Origin: DAISKN01 sp963716925
GTDB taxonomy: Bacteria > Acidobacteriota > Vicinamibacteria > Marinacidobacterales > SMYC01
Assembly: GCA_963716925.1 (NCBI GenBank)
Contig: CAVQUX010000006.1
Coordinates: 124,001 to 188,000, forward strand
Direction: 5' to 3'
Length of the DNA: 64,000 nt
Part shown: piece after piece, positions 9,364-17,433 of the stretch
Layout: every line of letters starts with the position of its first letter
Numbering within the stretch: the first letter of the stretch is position 1
Program-made: the position numbers and the translations under genes
Notes under the pieces: model-generated
The model's input: the letters and a program-made list of their open reading frames with translations, nothing else
What the model was told of the DNA's origin: nothing
Databases searched by the model: none

Positions 9364-10872
9364 TTACTTGTACCGGACGCCGCCCTTGACGACTCCATAC
9401 ACCCGTTCGAAAGCCCCGATGTCGGCGAGCGGGTTCCCCGCGAGGATGATCACGTCCGCGAGCTTTCCCGCCTCGATCGTGCCCAGGTCCTTCTCCAGCC
9501 CGAGCGCCTCCGCGCCGATGCGGGTCGAGGCCTCGATCGCCTGGAGCGGCGACATCCCGAGCTCGACCATCGCCCGGATCTCCCCGGCATTCGGGTCTTC
9601 CTGGATGAAGTTCAGGAACGCGGGGGTATCGGTTCCCATCGAGAACTTCGCTCCCGCGCGGAGGAAGCGGCGCATGTTCTCCCGGGAGGTGAGCCTTCTC
9701 TTCTGCAGAGTGTCGTACGAAGGGCCGCGTCCCCCGAGCTCTTCTTCTCCCCCCGACGCCGACTCGTAGATGCCGATTCCCGGAGCATCGGGTTTCCTCC
9801 GGTTCGCGAGCATCTTGTCGCGGTAGCGCAGGAGGACCCGGTATTCCTTCGGGTCCATGGTCATCGCGTACAGGGTCTCGTCGAAGCGATGGGGATCGGC
9901 CGCGCGCTCGGCGTTCGCGACCATCACCGTGAGGAGCGTCGCTACGATCGCGCCCTTGTCGACGTATCCGCGGATGATCTCTTCCTCGATGAGCTCCCCG
10001 CCGTAGAAAGGATGCTCCAGGGTGTCGATGTCGAAGGCGACCATGCGCCTCAGACCGTCGTTATGGCCTCCGCAATGGACGTCGACTCTCTTCCCGTGGC
10101 GGTGGGCCTTGTCGATGAGGAAACGGATCTCCTCGTCGCTGAAGTCGTTCTTGCCGTCGTAACGCTCGCCCGACATCAGGAGCTTCCAGTAGGGGAACTC
10201 CGCGCCCAGGAACGGGTCGGTATCGCGGTCGACGTCGTCCAACACCGTGAACGCGAACTCGTTCCGCAGAAAGCTCACCGACTCCGGCGGGGTCTTCTGG
10301 CGCTCGAGGTAGCTCTGCCACGACTCCGGGCTCATGAGGAGCGCGCCTCCGAGGAAGATTCGGGGCCCGGGGATCTCGCCGCGGTCGATCGCCTGCTTGA
10401 CGGGAAGAAGTCTCTTCGCCGGACCGCTCGTCTGCCGCATGCTGGTGACGCCCTGCATCAGGTAGTGGAACGCCCGGTCGGGCATACGCCGGAACGTCGC
10501 CTCCCATCGCTCCTCGAGCTCTTTCAACGGAAGACCTCCCTCGGGGGCGGGATAGAGCGGGTTGAGCTGGATGTGCTGGTTGGAGTTGATGAGCCCGGGG
10601 AGGATGGTCATCTCCGAAGCGTCGATGACTTGAGCGCCTTCGGGGATCCGCAGGTCTTCCCTCGGCCCCACCCAGCGGATGCGATCGCCCTCGATCAGGA
10701 CCGCGTGGTCGAGCCGTGCCGGGGCCCCGGTTCCGTCGATGAGCATCCCTCCCACGATGGCGATGGGCGGTCCGGGCACGAACGGCGGCTCCGGAGGGCC
10801 GAACGTCTGCGCGGCCGCGGGGACGGCGGAGGCGAGCACCCAGCAAATAGAAAGATACCCGAATCGTCTCAT
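9364..10872 (-). CDS. secreted amidohydrolase, tandem paralogue with the same NxNxH motif
   Basis: 502 residues; the signal peptide ends near VPAAAQ. It is highly similar to the downstream gene over nearly its whole length (shared GLINSNQHIQLNP, QGVTSMRQTSGPAK, VDVHCGGHN, DIDTLEHPFYGGEL and KFSMGTDTPAFLNF blocks), so the pair arose by tandem duplication. The first His of the HxH metal motif is again Asn. ATG 10872 has a GGGAG site upstream; a longer open frame continues 5' but runs into the preceding gene. It lies 14 nt downstream of the S9 peptidase gene in the same operon and is probably co-translated with its neighbours. Confidence 0.88.
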   Translation of the reverse strand: MRRFGYLSICWVLASAVPAAAQTFGPPEPPFVPGPPIAIVGGMLIDGTGAPARLDHAVLIEGDRIRWVGPREDLRIPEGAQVIDASEMTILPGLINSNQHIQLNPLYPAPEGGLPLKELEERWEATFRRMPDRAFHYLMQGVTSMRQTSGPAKRLLPVKQAIDRGEIPGPRIFLGGALLMSPESWQSYLERQKTPPESVSFLRNEFAFTVLDDVDRDTDPFLGAEFPYWKLLMSGERYDGKNDFSDEEIRFLIDKAHRHGKRVDVHCGGHNDGLRRMVAFDIDTLEHPFYGGELIEEEIIRGYVDKGAIVATLLTVMVANAERAADPHRFDETLYAMTMDPKEYRVLLRYRDKMLANRRKPDAPGIGIYESASGGEEELGGRGPSYDTLQKRRLTSRENMRRFLRAGAKFSMGTDTPAFLNFIQEDPNAGEIRAMVELGMSPLQAIEASTRIGAEALGLEKDLGTIEAGKLADVIILAGNPLADIGAFERVYGVVKGGVRYK

Positions 10873-10886
10873 CGGAGGTCTCCCGG

Positions 10887-13118
10887 TTAGCGAGGCCCTG
10901 GACCGAGATGCCGGTCGAAGAACTGCGTGATCTTTCTCATCAAATGGAGCGCGGTGTAGTCCTTCCGCGTTCCGTCGTGGAGCGAGCTCGGAAGGACGAC
11001 GAGATCGAAGTCCTTCCCGAGCTTCATGAGCTTCTCCGCGAGGTTCACCGAGTCCTGGAACAGGACCGTCGTGTCCTGCATCCCGTGGATGATGAGCAGG
11101 GGATCCCGCAGGTTCTCGGCGAACTCGACCGCCGAGCCCTTTCGGTAGATCTCCGGCCGGGCCGACGGGTTTCCGAAGAGATCCATCTCCCCGGTGGTCG
11201 CGTGCCAGACGTTGGTCGCGGGAGCTCCGGCGACAGCCGCCTGAAAGACCCCCGGCTTCTTGAAGACCGCCATCGCCGCGAGAAGACCGCCGTAGCTCCA
11301 GCCCCAGACACCGATGCGGTCCGGGTCGACCGCAGGGAGGCCCTCGAGGTAGTGGACGCCGCTCACCAGGTCCTCGACGTCGATCTCGCCGATGTTTCCG
11401 ACGAGCTTCGAGAGGAAGTCCCGGCCGTAGCCGACGCTTCCCCGGATATCCACCAGCAGCACGTAATACTCCCCTTCCATCGCGAGGTACTGCTGAAGGA
11501 GCGACCACCTTTCGTCCCATTTGTTTCGAACGGTGTTCGAATAGACGGGGCCGATGACCGCGGGATACTTCTTGCCCGCCTGCAGGTTTCGCGGCGCGAG
11601 GAGACGGCCGTGGAGGGTCACGCCGTCGACGTGGCTCTCGAACGTCACGTAGGAGGGCTCGATCCAGTCGTATCGCGAGAACTCCGCCACCGGAGAGCGG
11701 GTCACGCGTCTCTCGGCGGCTCCGGTCCGCGCTTCCACGAGGTAGAGCTCGGTCGGCGTGAGGTCGCTCGAGTGCAGGAGCGCGAGCTTCGTCCCGTCCG
11801 GTGACACCACGAATGCATGAGTCCCCGGAAGACTCGTGATCTGGGAGACGGCGCCTCCGCCCTCCGGCACTTCATAGACCTGACGCTCGTACGGGCTCTT
11901 CTTCGTGGACACGAAGAACGCTTTCTTCACCGCCCGGGAGAGCGTGAGCCCCGACCCCTCGTAGGCGGGCCCGACGGTGCTCCACTCTCCCGAGGTGATG
12001 GCGACGGGCTCGCCGCCGTCGACGCCTACCGACCAGAGATGGTGCCGCCCGCCGCGATCGGAGACGAACAGCACCGCTCGGCCGTCGCTCCGGAACGTCG
12101 ACGTCCAGAGCGTCGCGGCGGAAGTCGTGCTCCCGTTGGGAGCGTAGTGGGAGTGGAAGATCTCCTTTCGGCTCCCGCTCTCGACGTCGAAGAGGTAGAT
12201 GTACCGGTCTTCCGCGTTCTCCGAGTTCTCGTCGACGAGGAGCGTCTTTCCGTCGGGCGACCACTCGATGCTCGCGATGCGCCGATCGTGGGTTTCGGGC
12301 AGATCGAGGAACGTGAGGCGCCCTTCGCGCACGCGGTAGAGGCCGACCGTGCGCACTGCGTCCTGCTCCCCCGGGAGATCGCGCCGCACCGCCGGGGCCG
12401 TCGTTTCCTCTCCCAGATAGTTCGGGAACAGCATCGTCCTCACTTTCTCGCGGTTCTCGTACTCCAGAGCGAGGGAGGAGCCGTCCCCCGACCACCGGTA
12501 GGAGACGATGCCGGCATCCAGGAACGTGGTGGGATCCGAAGCGATGGTGCCTCTCGCGAGGACGCCGACCTCGGTCGCGCGCGCGAGCGAGCTCGTGCTC
12601 TGGTTCCAGAGCCACAGGTCTCCGTCGCGAAGGTACGAAAGAAAGACTCCGTCCGGAGAGAAGCCCAGCGCGCGGGTGAGCCCTCCGCCTTCGGTAAGGC
12701 GCACGAGACCCGGTCCCATCGCCGGCGTCCGGTAGAGATCGCCCGCGAGCACGAAGACCAGGGCGCTGCCATCGGGGGTGAACCGGACCTCGGAGATTCC
12801 CGAGGCGAGGCGTGCCTCGGTCTTCCGCCGCAGGTCCTCGAAGGAGCGCGCGACCGGCCCGGCGTCGGGAATCCCGCTGCTCTCGCGCGAAAGGTCCGTT
12901 ACCTGGCGCAGACCCGAGCCGTCGGCGCCGACGACCCAGATGTCGCGGAACGGGAGGCCGGCGTCGTTCCACAGAAACGCGAGCGTCCGTCCATCGGGGG
13001 ACCATACGGGGGACGAGGGTGCGGTGCCCGAAAGGCGGGGAAGCGAGGCCAGCCGTTCCACGGTGAGGGGAGTGCCCTGGGCCAGGAGGAAGAGCGCGAG
13101 GGCCGCGACGGACGTCAT
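10887..13118 (-). CDS. secreted S9-family serine peptidase (prolyl oligopeptidase / DPP-IV-like)
   Basis: 743 residues. A signal peptide is followed by a seven-bladed-propeller-like region (repeated WSPDG/FSPDG/TPDGSA motifs, about 30-470) and a C-terminal peptidase domain. Ser is in GWSYGG, Asp in HGMQDT and His in SSLHDGT, the order expected for clan SC. It is paralogous to the gene that overlaps it upstream and to the broken copy at 1234-3480. The start ATG 13118 overlaps the preceding stop codon (ATGA), which implies translational coupling and rules out the longer open frame running into the upstream gene. Likely role: removal of dipeptides or cleavage of short peptides outside the inner membrane. 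Confidence 0.92.
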   Translation of the reverse strand: MTSVAALALFLLAQGTPLTVERLASLPRLSGTAPSSPVWSPDGRTLAFLWNDAGLPFRDIWVVGADGSGLRQVTDLSRESSGIPDAGPVARSFEDLRRKTEARLASGISEVRFTPDGSALVFVLAGDLYRTPAMGPGLVRLTEGGGLTRALGFSPDGVFLSYLRDGDLWLWNQSTSSLARATEVGVLARGTIASDPTTFLDAGIVSYRWSGDGSSLALEYENREKVRTMLFPNYLGEETTAPAVRRDLPGEQDAVRTVGLYRVREGRLTFLDLPETHDRRIASIEWSPDGKTLLVDENSENAEDRYIYLFDVESGSRKEIFHSHYAPNGSTTSAATLWTSTFRSDGRAVLFVSDRGGRHHLWSVGVDGGEPVAITSGEWSTVGPAYEGSGLTLSRAVKKAFFVSTKKSPYERQVYEVPEGGGAVSQITSLPGTHAFVVSPDGTKLALLHSSDLTPTELYLVEARTGAAERRVTRSPVAEFSRYDWIEPSYVTFESHVDGVTLHGRLLAPRNLQAGKKYPAVIGPVYSNTVRNKWDERWSLLQQYLAMEGEYYVLLVDIRGSVGYGRDFLSKLVGNIGEIDVEDLVSGVHYLEGLPAVDPDRIGVWGWSYGGLLAAMAVFKKPGVFQAAVAGAPATNVWHATTGEMDLFGNPSARPEIYRKGSAVEFAENLRDPLLIIHGMQDTTVLFQDSVNLAEKLMKLGKDFDLVVLPSSLHDGTRKDYTALHLMRKITQFFDRHLGPGPR

Positions 13119-15295
13119 TTCGGTCCTCCCAGGTGCCGTTCGAAATGGTCGACGATCTTCCGGAGCACGTGGCGGGCGACGTACGGCTTCGCCGACCAGT
13201 CGTGAACCGAGCTCGGCGAGATGACGATGTCGAAGTCCTTCCCCAGCATCATGAGCTTCTCCGCGAGCACCACGGAGTCCTTGAACAGGACGACGGTGTC
13301 CTGCATGCCGTGTACGATGAGAAGAGCGTCTCGCAGATCTTCGCCGAGCTCCCCGGCCGACGTTCTCCGATAGACCTCGGGATGAGTGTTCGGCCGACCG
13401 GCGACGTTCACCTGTCCGGTCATCGCGTGCCAGACGTTCGTGGCCGGCGACGCCGCGACTCCCGCTTTGTAGAGCCCGGGCTTCTTGAAGAGCGACATCG
13501 CGGTCATGAGGCCGCCGTAGCTGCTGCCCCAGATCCCGACACGGCGGGTGTCGGCGTACCCGAGAGTCTCGAGGAAGCGCACACCGCTCTCGAGGTCCTC
13601 GATGTCGATCCCCCCGTAGTCCCCCAGGAGCTGGTCGCGGAACTCGTTTCCGTAGCCCACGCTCCCCCGGACGTCCACCTGGAATCCGATGAACCCGCGC
13701 TCGATCGTGAGGTACTGCTGGAACGAGTTGTAGAGGCCGCGCCACTCCTGGCGGTCGCCCCAGCGGTTGCGGACCGAGTTGGGGTAGACCGGCCCGAGGA
13801 TGACGGGATACTTCTTCGACGAGTCGAGGTTCGGCGGAAGGAAGAGTCGGCCGTGAAGCGTGACCCCGTCGACGTGGCTCGGAAACGTCACGTACTTCGG
13901 CGCGACCCAGGGGATGGAGTCGAAGTCCGGCGGCGTGGACTTCGTGATTCGGCGCTCGGGGCCCGCGGGGCCCGCGAGGTAGAGCTCCGTCGGCGAATCG
14001 TCGGAAGAGCGCAGGAGAGCCAGGCTCGAGCCGTCGGGCGAGGGATAGGGAAAGTGGATGCCGGGGAGGGTCGTGACCGTGGCCGGCGCTCCGCCTGCCT
14101 CGGAAAGCCGCATCACCTGGCGCTCGTACGGACTCTTCTCGTTCGAGACGAAGAAGATCGACTTCGACGCCCGCGACACCTGAAGGCTCGAGGGTCCCGA
14201 CTCGCCCACGACGCTCCAATTCCCCTCCGTCAACCTTCGAGCGCTCTTGTCGGCGAGGCGGAGCTGGTAGAGGCGATCGCGTCCATCGACGTCGGTCACG
14301 AAGTAGACGCTCTTCCCGTCGCTCGAGAACGCCGAGGCCGCGTTCACCGAGGTCCGGGTGGCGCGGTGGTCGTGCCAGATCTCCTGGAGCGCGCCGGACT
14401 CGGCGCTCACGAGGAAGAGCCAGCGATGCTTGGCGCTCTGAGGGTACTGATCGACGAGCAGGGTGGCGCCGTCGGGAGACCAGTCGAAGCCCGCGACGCT
14501 GCGATCGGTCGCGTCGGGAAGATCGAGGAGGCGGAAGCGGCCGTCGGCGACGGAGTAGATCGCGAGATCCCGCAGGGAATCGTTGTCACCGGGGTAGTCT
14601 CGCCGCAATGCGGCCGCGCGGGTCTCCTCCCCCAGGTAGTTGGGTATCAGGATCGTGCGGACGTCGCTCCGGTCCGCGTAGGAAAGAGCGATGCGGGTCG
14701 AATCCGGCGACCAGGACAGCGACGTGAGCTCGACCTCGGGACGGCTGAAGCCCGGACCGCAGCAGGTGTCGAGGGGGCCTTCGCCGATCCGCGGGCGGGC
14801 GACCCGGGTGGCCCGCACCAGGTCGTTCGTCGCGCGATGCCATAGATAGAGATCTCCCTCCTGGAGGAACGCCAGGATCTTGCCGTCTGGAGAGAACGCG
14901 AGCGCGGACTTCCCTCCGGGGGGCGGGATGCGCCGCTCGAGCCCGCTTCCGTCGTTCTGGACCTCGTAGATCCCTCCCGCGAACGAGAAGAAGAGGGTCT
15001 TCTCTCCCGGTCCTCCGGGTGCCCAGGTCAGGTCGGACACTCCGCCCTCGTCGCTCGCGAGCTTCGTGACTCTCGTCGGCCGATCTCCCGAAGCGGCGAC
15101 GACGTACAGGTCCCGAAACGGCATCCCGTTCTCGTTCCAGAGGAAAGCGAGGTGCGCGCCGTCTCCGGACCATCGGGGAGAAGAAGGCGCGGTCCCGGAA
15201 AGATTGGGAAAGGAGGCGACGCGATCGAGGGTCAGCTCAGAGGCCTCGAGCGCGCTCGCGAGGAGGAAGGGGAGGAAGCGAAGTATCGGTCTCAC
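13115..15295 (-). CDS. secreted S9-family serine peptidase, first gene of the operon
   Basis: 726 residues from a GTG at 15295 with a GGGGGG-rich site upstream. It has a signal peptide (RPILRFLPFLLASALEA), a beta-propeller region with SPDG repeats and a C-terminal hydrolase domain. Ser is in GSSYGG, Asp in HGMQDT and His in SSVHDWS. The GTG start is supported by a promoter-like pair whose predicted start site lies only about 15 nt upstream, which argues against longer N-terminal versions. It is followed by its paralogue with a 4-nt overlap, two amidohydrolases and an alpha/beta hydrolase. It is divergent from the amidohydrolase at 15388. Confidence 0.9.
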   Translation of the reverse strand: MRPILRFLPFLLASALEASELTLDRVASFPNLSGTAPSSPRWSGDGAHLAFLWNENGMPFRDLYVVAASGDRPTRVTKLASDEGGVSDLTWAPGGPGEKTLFFSFAGGIYEVQNDGSGLERRIPPPGGKSALAFSPDGKILAFLQEGDLYLWHRATNDLVRATRVARPRIGEGPLDTCCGPGFSRPEVELTSLSWSPDSTRIALSYADRSDVRTILIPNYLGEETRAAALRRDYPGDNDSLRDLAIYSVADGRFRLLDLPDATDRSVAGFDWSPDGATLLVDQYPQSAKHRWLFLVSAESGALQEIWHDHRATRTSVNAASAFSSDGKSVYFVTDVDGRDRLYQLRLADKSARRLTEGNWSVVGESGPSSLQVSRASKSIFFVSNEKSPYERQVMRLSEAGGAPATVTTLPGIHFPYPSPDGSSLALLRSSDDSPTELYLAGPAGPERRITKSTPPDFDSIPWVAPKYVTFPSHVDGVTLHGRLFLPPNLDSSKKYPVILGPVYPNSVRNRWGDRQEWRGLYNSFQQYLTIERGFIGFQVDVRGSVGYGNEFRDQLLGDYGGIDIEDLESGVRFLETLGYADTRRVGIWGSSYGGLMTAMSLFKKPGLYKAGVAASPATNVWHAMTGQVNVAGRPNTHPEVYRRTSAGELGEDLRDALLIVHGMQDTVVLFKDSVVLAEKLMMLGKDFDIVISPSSVHDWSAKPYVARHVLRKIVDHFERHLGGPK

Positions 15296-15316
15296 GGAAC
15301 CCCCCAAAAAAATGCG

Positions 15317-15345
15317 AGAGTAATGAGCTGACCCCTTCCCGTCAA
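15317..15345 (-). promoter_or_regulatory. candidate promoter of the peptidase/amidohydrolase operon
   Basis: Minus-strand TTGACG (15345-15340) and TACTCT (15322-15317) are separated by 17 bp. The predicted start near 15310 precedes the GTG at 15295 by about 15 nt. Confidence 0.5.
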
Positions 15346-15387
15346 GCATTCTGTTTGGTACTCTCGGCGCCGAAGGAGCCGACAACC

Positions 15388-16794
15388 ATGAGGAACAGAA
15401 GGATTTCCAGTTTCCTCCTTGCGATCTCGCTCTTCGGTTTGGGAACGGGAGTCGCGTCATCGCAGCAGCCGTCGGGAGCGCCAGCGAACTGGGAGACGTC
15501 GGACGATCCGCGGCGCGTTCCCATCCCGCCGGTGGATCGATCGAAGGAGCCGATTCTCGTTCTTCGCGGCGGCACTCTCATCGACGGCACCGGCGGAGCA
15601 CCCGTGGCGAACGCCGTGGTGGTGATGCAGGGCGATCGCATCGTCGACGCCGGTCCCTCCTCGCGCGTGCAGGCGCCCGCGGGAGCGCGCACCGTTTCCG
15701 TCGAAGGACTCTACATCGTCCCCGGACTCATCGACCTCCACATTCACTTCACCCAGCAGCGCGGCGATGACTTCGGAAAGTACCGCGACTCCGACGCCGC
15801 CTCGACGATTCGGGGAATGCTGCTCCTCGAGCAACTGCTCGATGGAGGCATCACCGCCGTTCGCGACGTCGGGACGCGAAATGACGTCGCCCTCAAGCTC
15901 AAAGAGGGGGTCGACCGCCGGATGATCCAGGGGCCACGCGTGTTCTGGAGCGGACAGCTCATCGCTTCCCGCGGCGGCCACGGCGACGAGACTACGGCGA
16001 CCGCGACCGGCCGTCCCCGGGCCGCCGACGAAGCCCGGGTACGGGTCGCCACCGGCCCCGACGACTGGCGCCTCGCGGTGCGCGAGCAGATCCGCAACGG
16101 AGCGGACTGGATCAAGATCACCGCGCCCTACTCCAGGGAAGAGGTCGCCGCCGCGGTCGACGAAGCGCATATGCACGGCATCCGGGTCGCCGCCGACGCG
16201 TTCGGCGAGTTCGTGGACATGGCGGTCGAAGCCGGCCTCGACTCCGTCGAGCACCCTCTCGACATCTCCGAGGAAGGAATCGCGCTCATGAAACGGCACT
16301 CGACGGCCTTCGTGCCGACGATGACCGCGTTCTACAACGTGATCCGTACCGGCTATCCGCCCGCGAGCATTCCCCCGGGCGGCTTCTACTACACGATGTC
16401 GCGCCGTTTCCCGGTGACGCAAGAGGGGATCATGTCGGTTCTGAAGAGCGCCCGAGCCGCGGGGCTCCTGGTGGGCATCGGAACCGACATCCCCTTCGAG
16501 AACGAGAAGCGTTACCCCTCGGATTACTTCGTCGAGCTCAGTCTCTTCAGGGAGGCGGGCTACACCGACGCCGAGATCCTCTACGCCGCCACCCGCGACG
16601 GCGGGAAGATCCTGGGGATCGAGGACAAGCTGGGGACGATCGAAAAAGGCAAGCTCGCCGACGTCCTCGTCGTCTCCGGAAATCCCCTGGAGGACCACCG
16701 GAATCTCGAGAACCTGAAGCTCCTCATCGCCGACGGGGAGATCGTGCGCGATCGGACGGGACGGGCCCCGGCGACGTCGGGGGCAAGGCGCTAA
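15388..16794 (+). CDS. secreted metal-dependent amidohydrolase (imidazolonepropionase/prolidase-like)
   Basis: 468 residues with a signal peptide; ATG 15388 follows an AAGGAGCC site. It has the canonical GLIDLHIHF metal motif, a Lys in WIKITAPYSREE that is the probable bridging carbamylated residue, SVEHPLD and GTDIPFE, and the C-terminal LGTIEKGKLADVLVV. The usual 'VAAHAYG' ligand motif reads VAADAFG, so one metal-ligand His is Asp. Relatives of this subgroup include Xaa-Pro and Xaa-Arg/Lys dipeptidases, which fits the peptidase island. It stands alone on the plus strand, divergent from the five-gene operon. Confidence 0.88.
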   Translation: MRNRRISSFLLAISLFGLGTGVASSQQPSGAPANWETSDDPRRVPIPPVDRSKEPILVLRGGTLIDGTGGAPVANAVVVMQGDRIVDAGPSSRVQAPAGARTVSVEGLYIVPGLIDLHIHFTQQRGDDFGKYRDSDAASTIRGMLLLEQLLDGGITAVRDVGTRNDVALKLKEGVDRRMIQGPRVFWSGQLIASRGGHGDETTATATGRPRAADEARVRVATGPDDWRLAVREQIRNGADWIKITAPYSREEVAAAVDEAHMHGIRVAADAFGEFVDMAVEAGLDSVEHPLDISEEGIALMKRHSTAFVPTMTAFYNVIRTGYPPASIPPGGFYYTMSRRFPVTQEGIMSVLKSARAAGLLVGIGTDIPFENEKRYPSDYFVELSLFREAGYTDAEILYAATRDGGKILGIEDKLGTIEKGKLADVLVVSGNPLEDHRNLENLKLLIADGEIVRDRTGRAPATSGARR

Positions 16795-16822
16795 CTTCTT
16801 CTCCCACCAACCCGAACCCGAG

Positions 16823-16851
16823 TTGTCGCATGCCAAACGGCTGGTTATACT
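16823..16851 (+). promoter_or_regulatory. promoter of the toxin-antitoxin pair (predicted leaderless transcript)
   Basis: TTGTCG (16823-16828), a 17-bp spacer and TATACT (16846-16851). Only 6 nt separate the -10 from the ATG at 16858, so transcription should begin at or beside the start codon. No ribosome-binding site is present. Confidence 0.6.
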
Positions 16852-16857
16852 CTGGGT

Positions 16858-17094
16858 ATGAAGACGGCCATCTCGGTACCGGATGCGATCTTCCAGAGGG
16901 CGGAGCGATTGGCGCGCCGGTTGAAGAAGTCTCGGAGTCAGCTATACGCCGAAGCGGTCGCCGAGTACGTGCGGCGGCACGATCCCGACTCGATCACTAC
17001 TCAAATGAACCAGGTCTGCGAAAACGTCGATACGTCGCCCGACTCGTTCCTGGCTTCTGCGTCCCGACGAATCCTCGAACGCAGCGAATGGTAG
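16858..17094 (+). CDS. ribbon-helix-helix antitoxin (MazE-like)
   Basis: A 78-residue protein beginning MKTAISVPDAIFQRAE, a beta-strand plus two-helix pattern typical of ribbon-helix-helix DNA-binding antitoxins (KTAISVPD, then KKSRSQLYAEAVAEYVRR). The C-terminal half is polar and probably wraps the toxin. It overlaps the downstream toxin gene by 7 nt, the usual antitoxin-first order. Autorepression through the promoter at 16823-16851 is likely from the family, but I see no convincing operator. Confidence 0.85.
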   Translation: MKTAISVPDAIFQRAERLARRLKKSRSQLYAEAVAEYVRRHDPDSITTQMNQVCENVDTSPDSFLASASRRILERSEW

Positions 17095-17432
17095 TTCGGC
17101 AGGGAGACGTGCTCTGGGCAGAGATGCCGACGCCTGCAGGCTCGAGCCCCGGCTTCCGACGCCCCGTCATCGTGGTTCAGGGTGATCCCCTGAACCGAAG
17201 CGGCATCGCCACGATTGTCTGCGTTCCCCTCACCAGCAACGTCCGATGGGCGGATGCTCCCGGCAATGTCCTGCTCGATCGTCGTGCAACCGGTTTGGAG
17301 CGCGACTCGGTCGCTAATGTTTCGCAAATCGTCGCTCTGGATCGGGCGCTTCTCGACGAAGCCACCGGCCGCCTCTCCGCTCACTTGCTGCAGCGCGTTT
17401 TGGATGGAATCGACATCGTCCTCGACCGCTGA
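17088..17432 (+). CDS. mazF: MazF/PemK-family endoribonuclease toxin
   Basis: 114 residues. VRQGDVLWAEMPTP, GFRRPVIVVQGD and IVCVPLTSN match the conserved MazF beta-barrel core (RGD/QGDVW, RPVLVVQ, VxxPLTS). The family cleaves mRNA at short sites. The start ATG 17088 lies within the end of the antitoxin gene, and the gene ends 1 nt before the convergent lipoprotein gene. Confidence 0.88.
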   Translation: MVVRQGDVLWAEMPTPAGSSPGFRRPVIVVQGDPLNRSGIATIVCVPLTSNVRWADAPGNVLLDRRATGLERDSVANVSQIVALDRALLDEATGRLSAHLLQRVLDGIDIVLDR

Positions 17433-17433
17433 G

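Noticed and set aside
13115..15460. Longer N-terminus for the S9 peptidase starting at 15460
   Set aside because: The extra residues are not signal-like and would overlap the promoter and the divergent gene; GTG 15295 gives a clean signal peptide.
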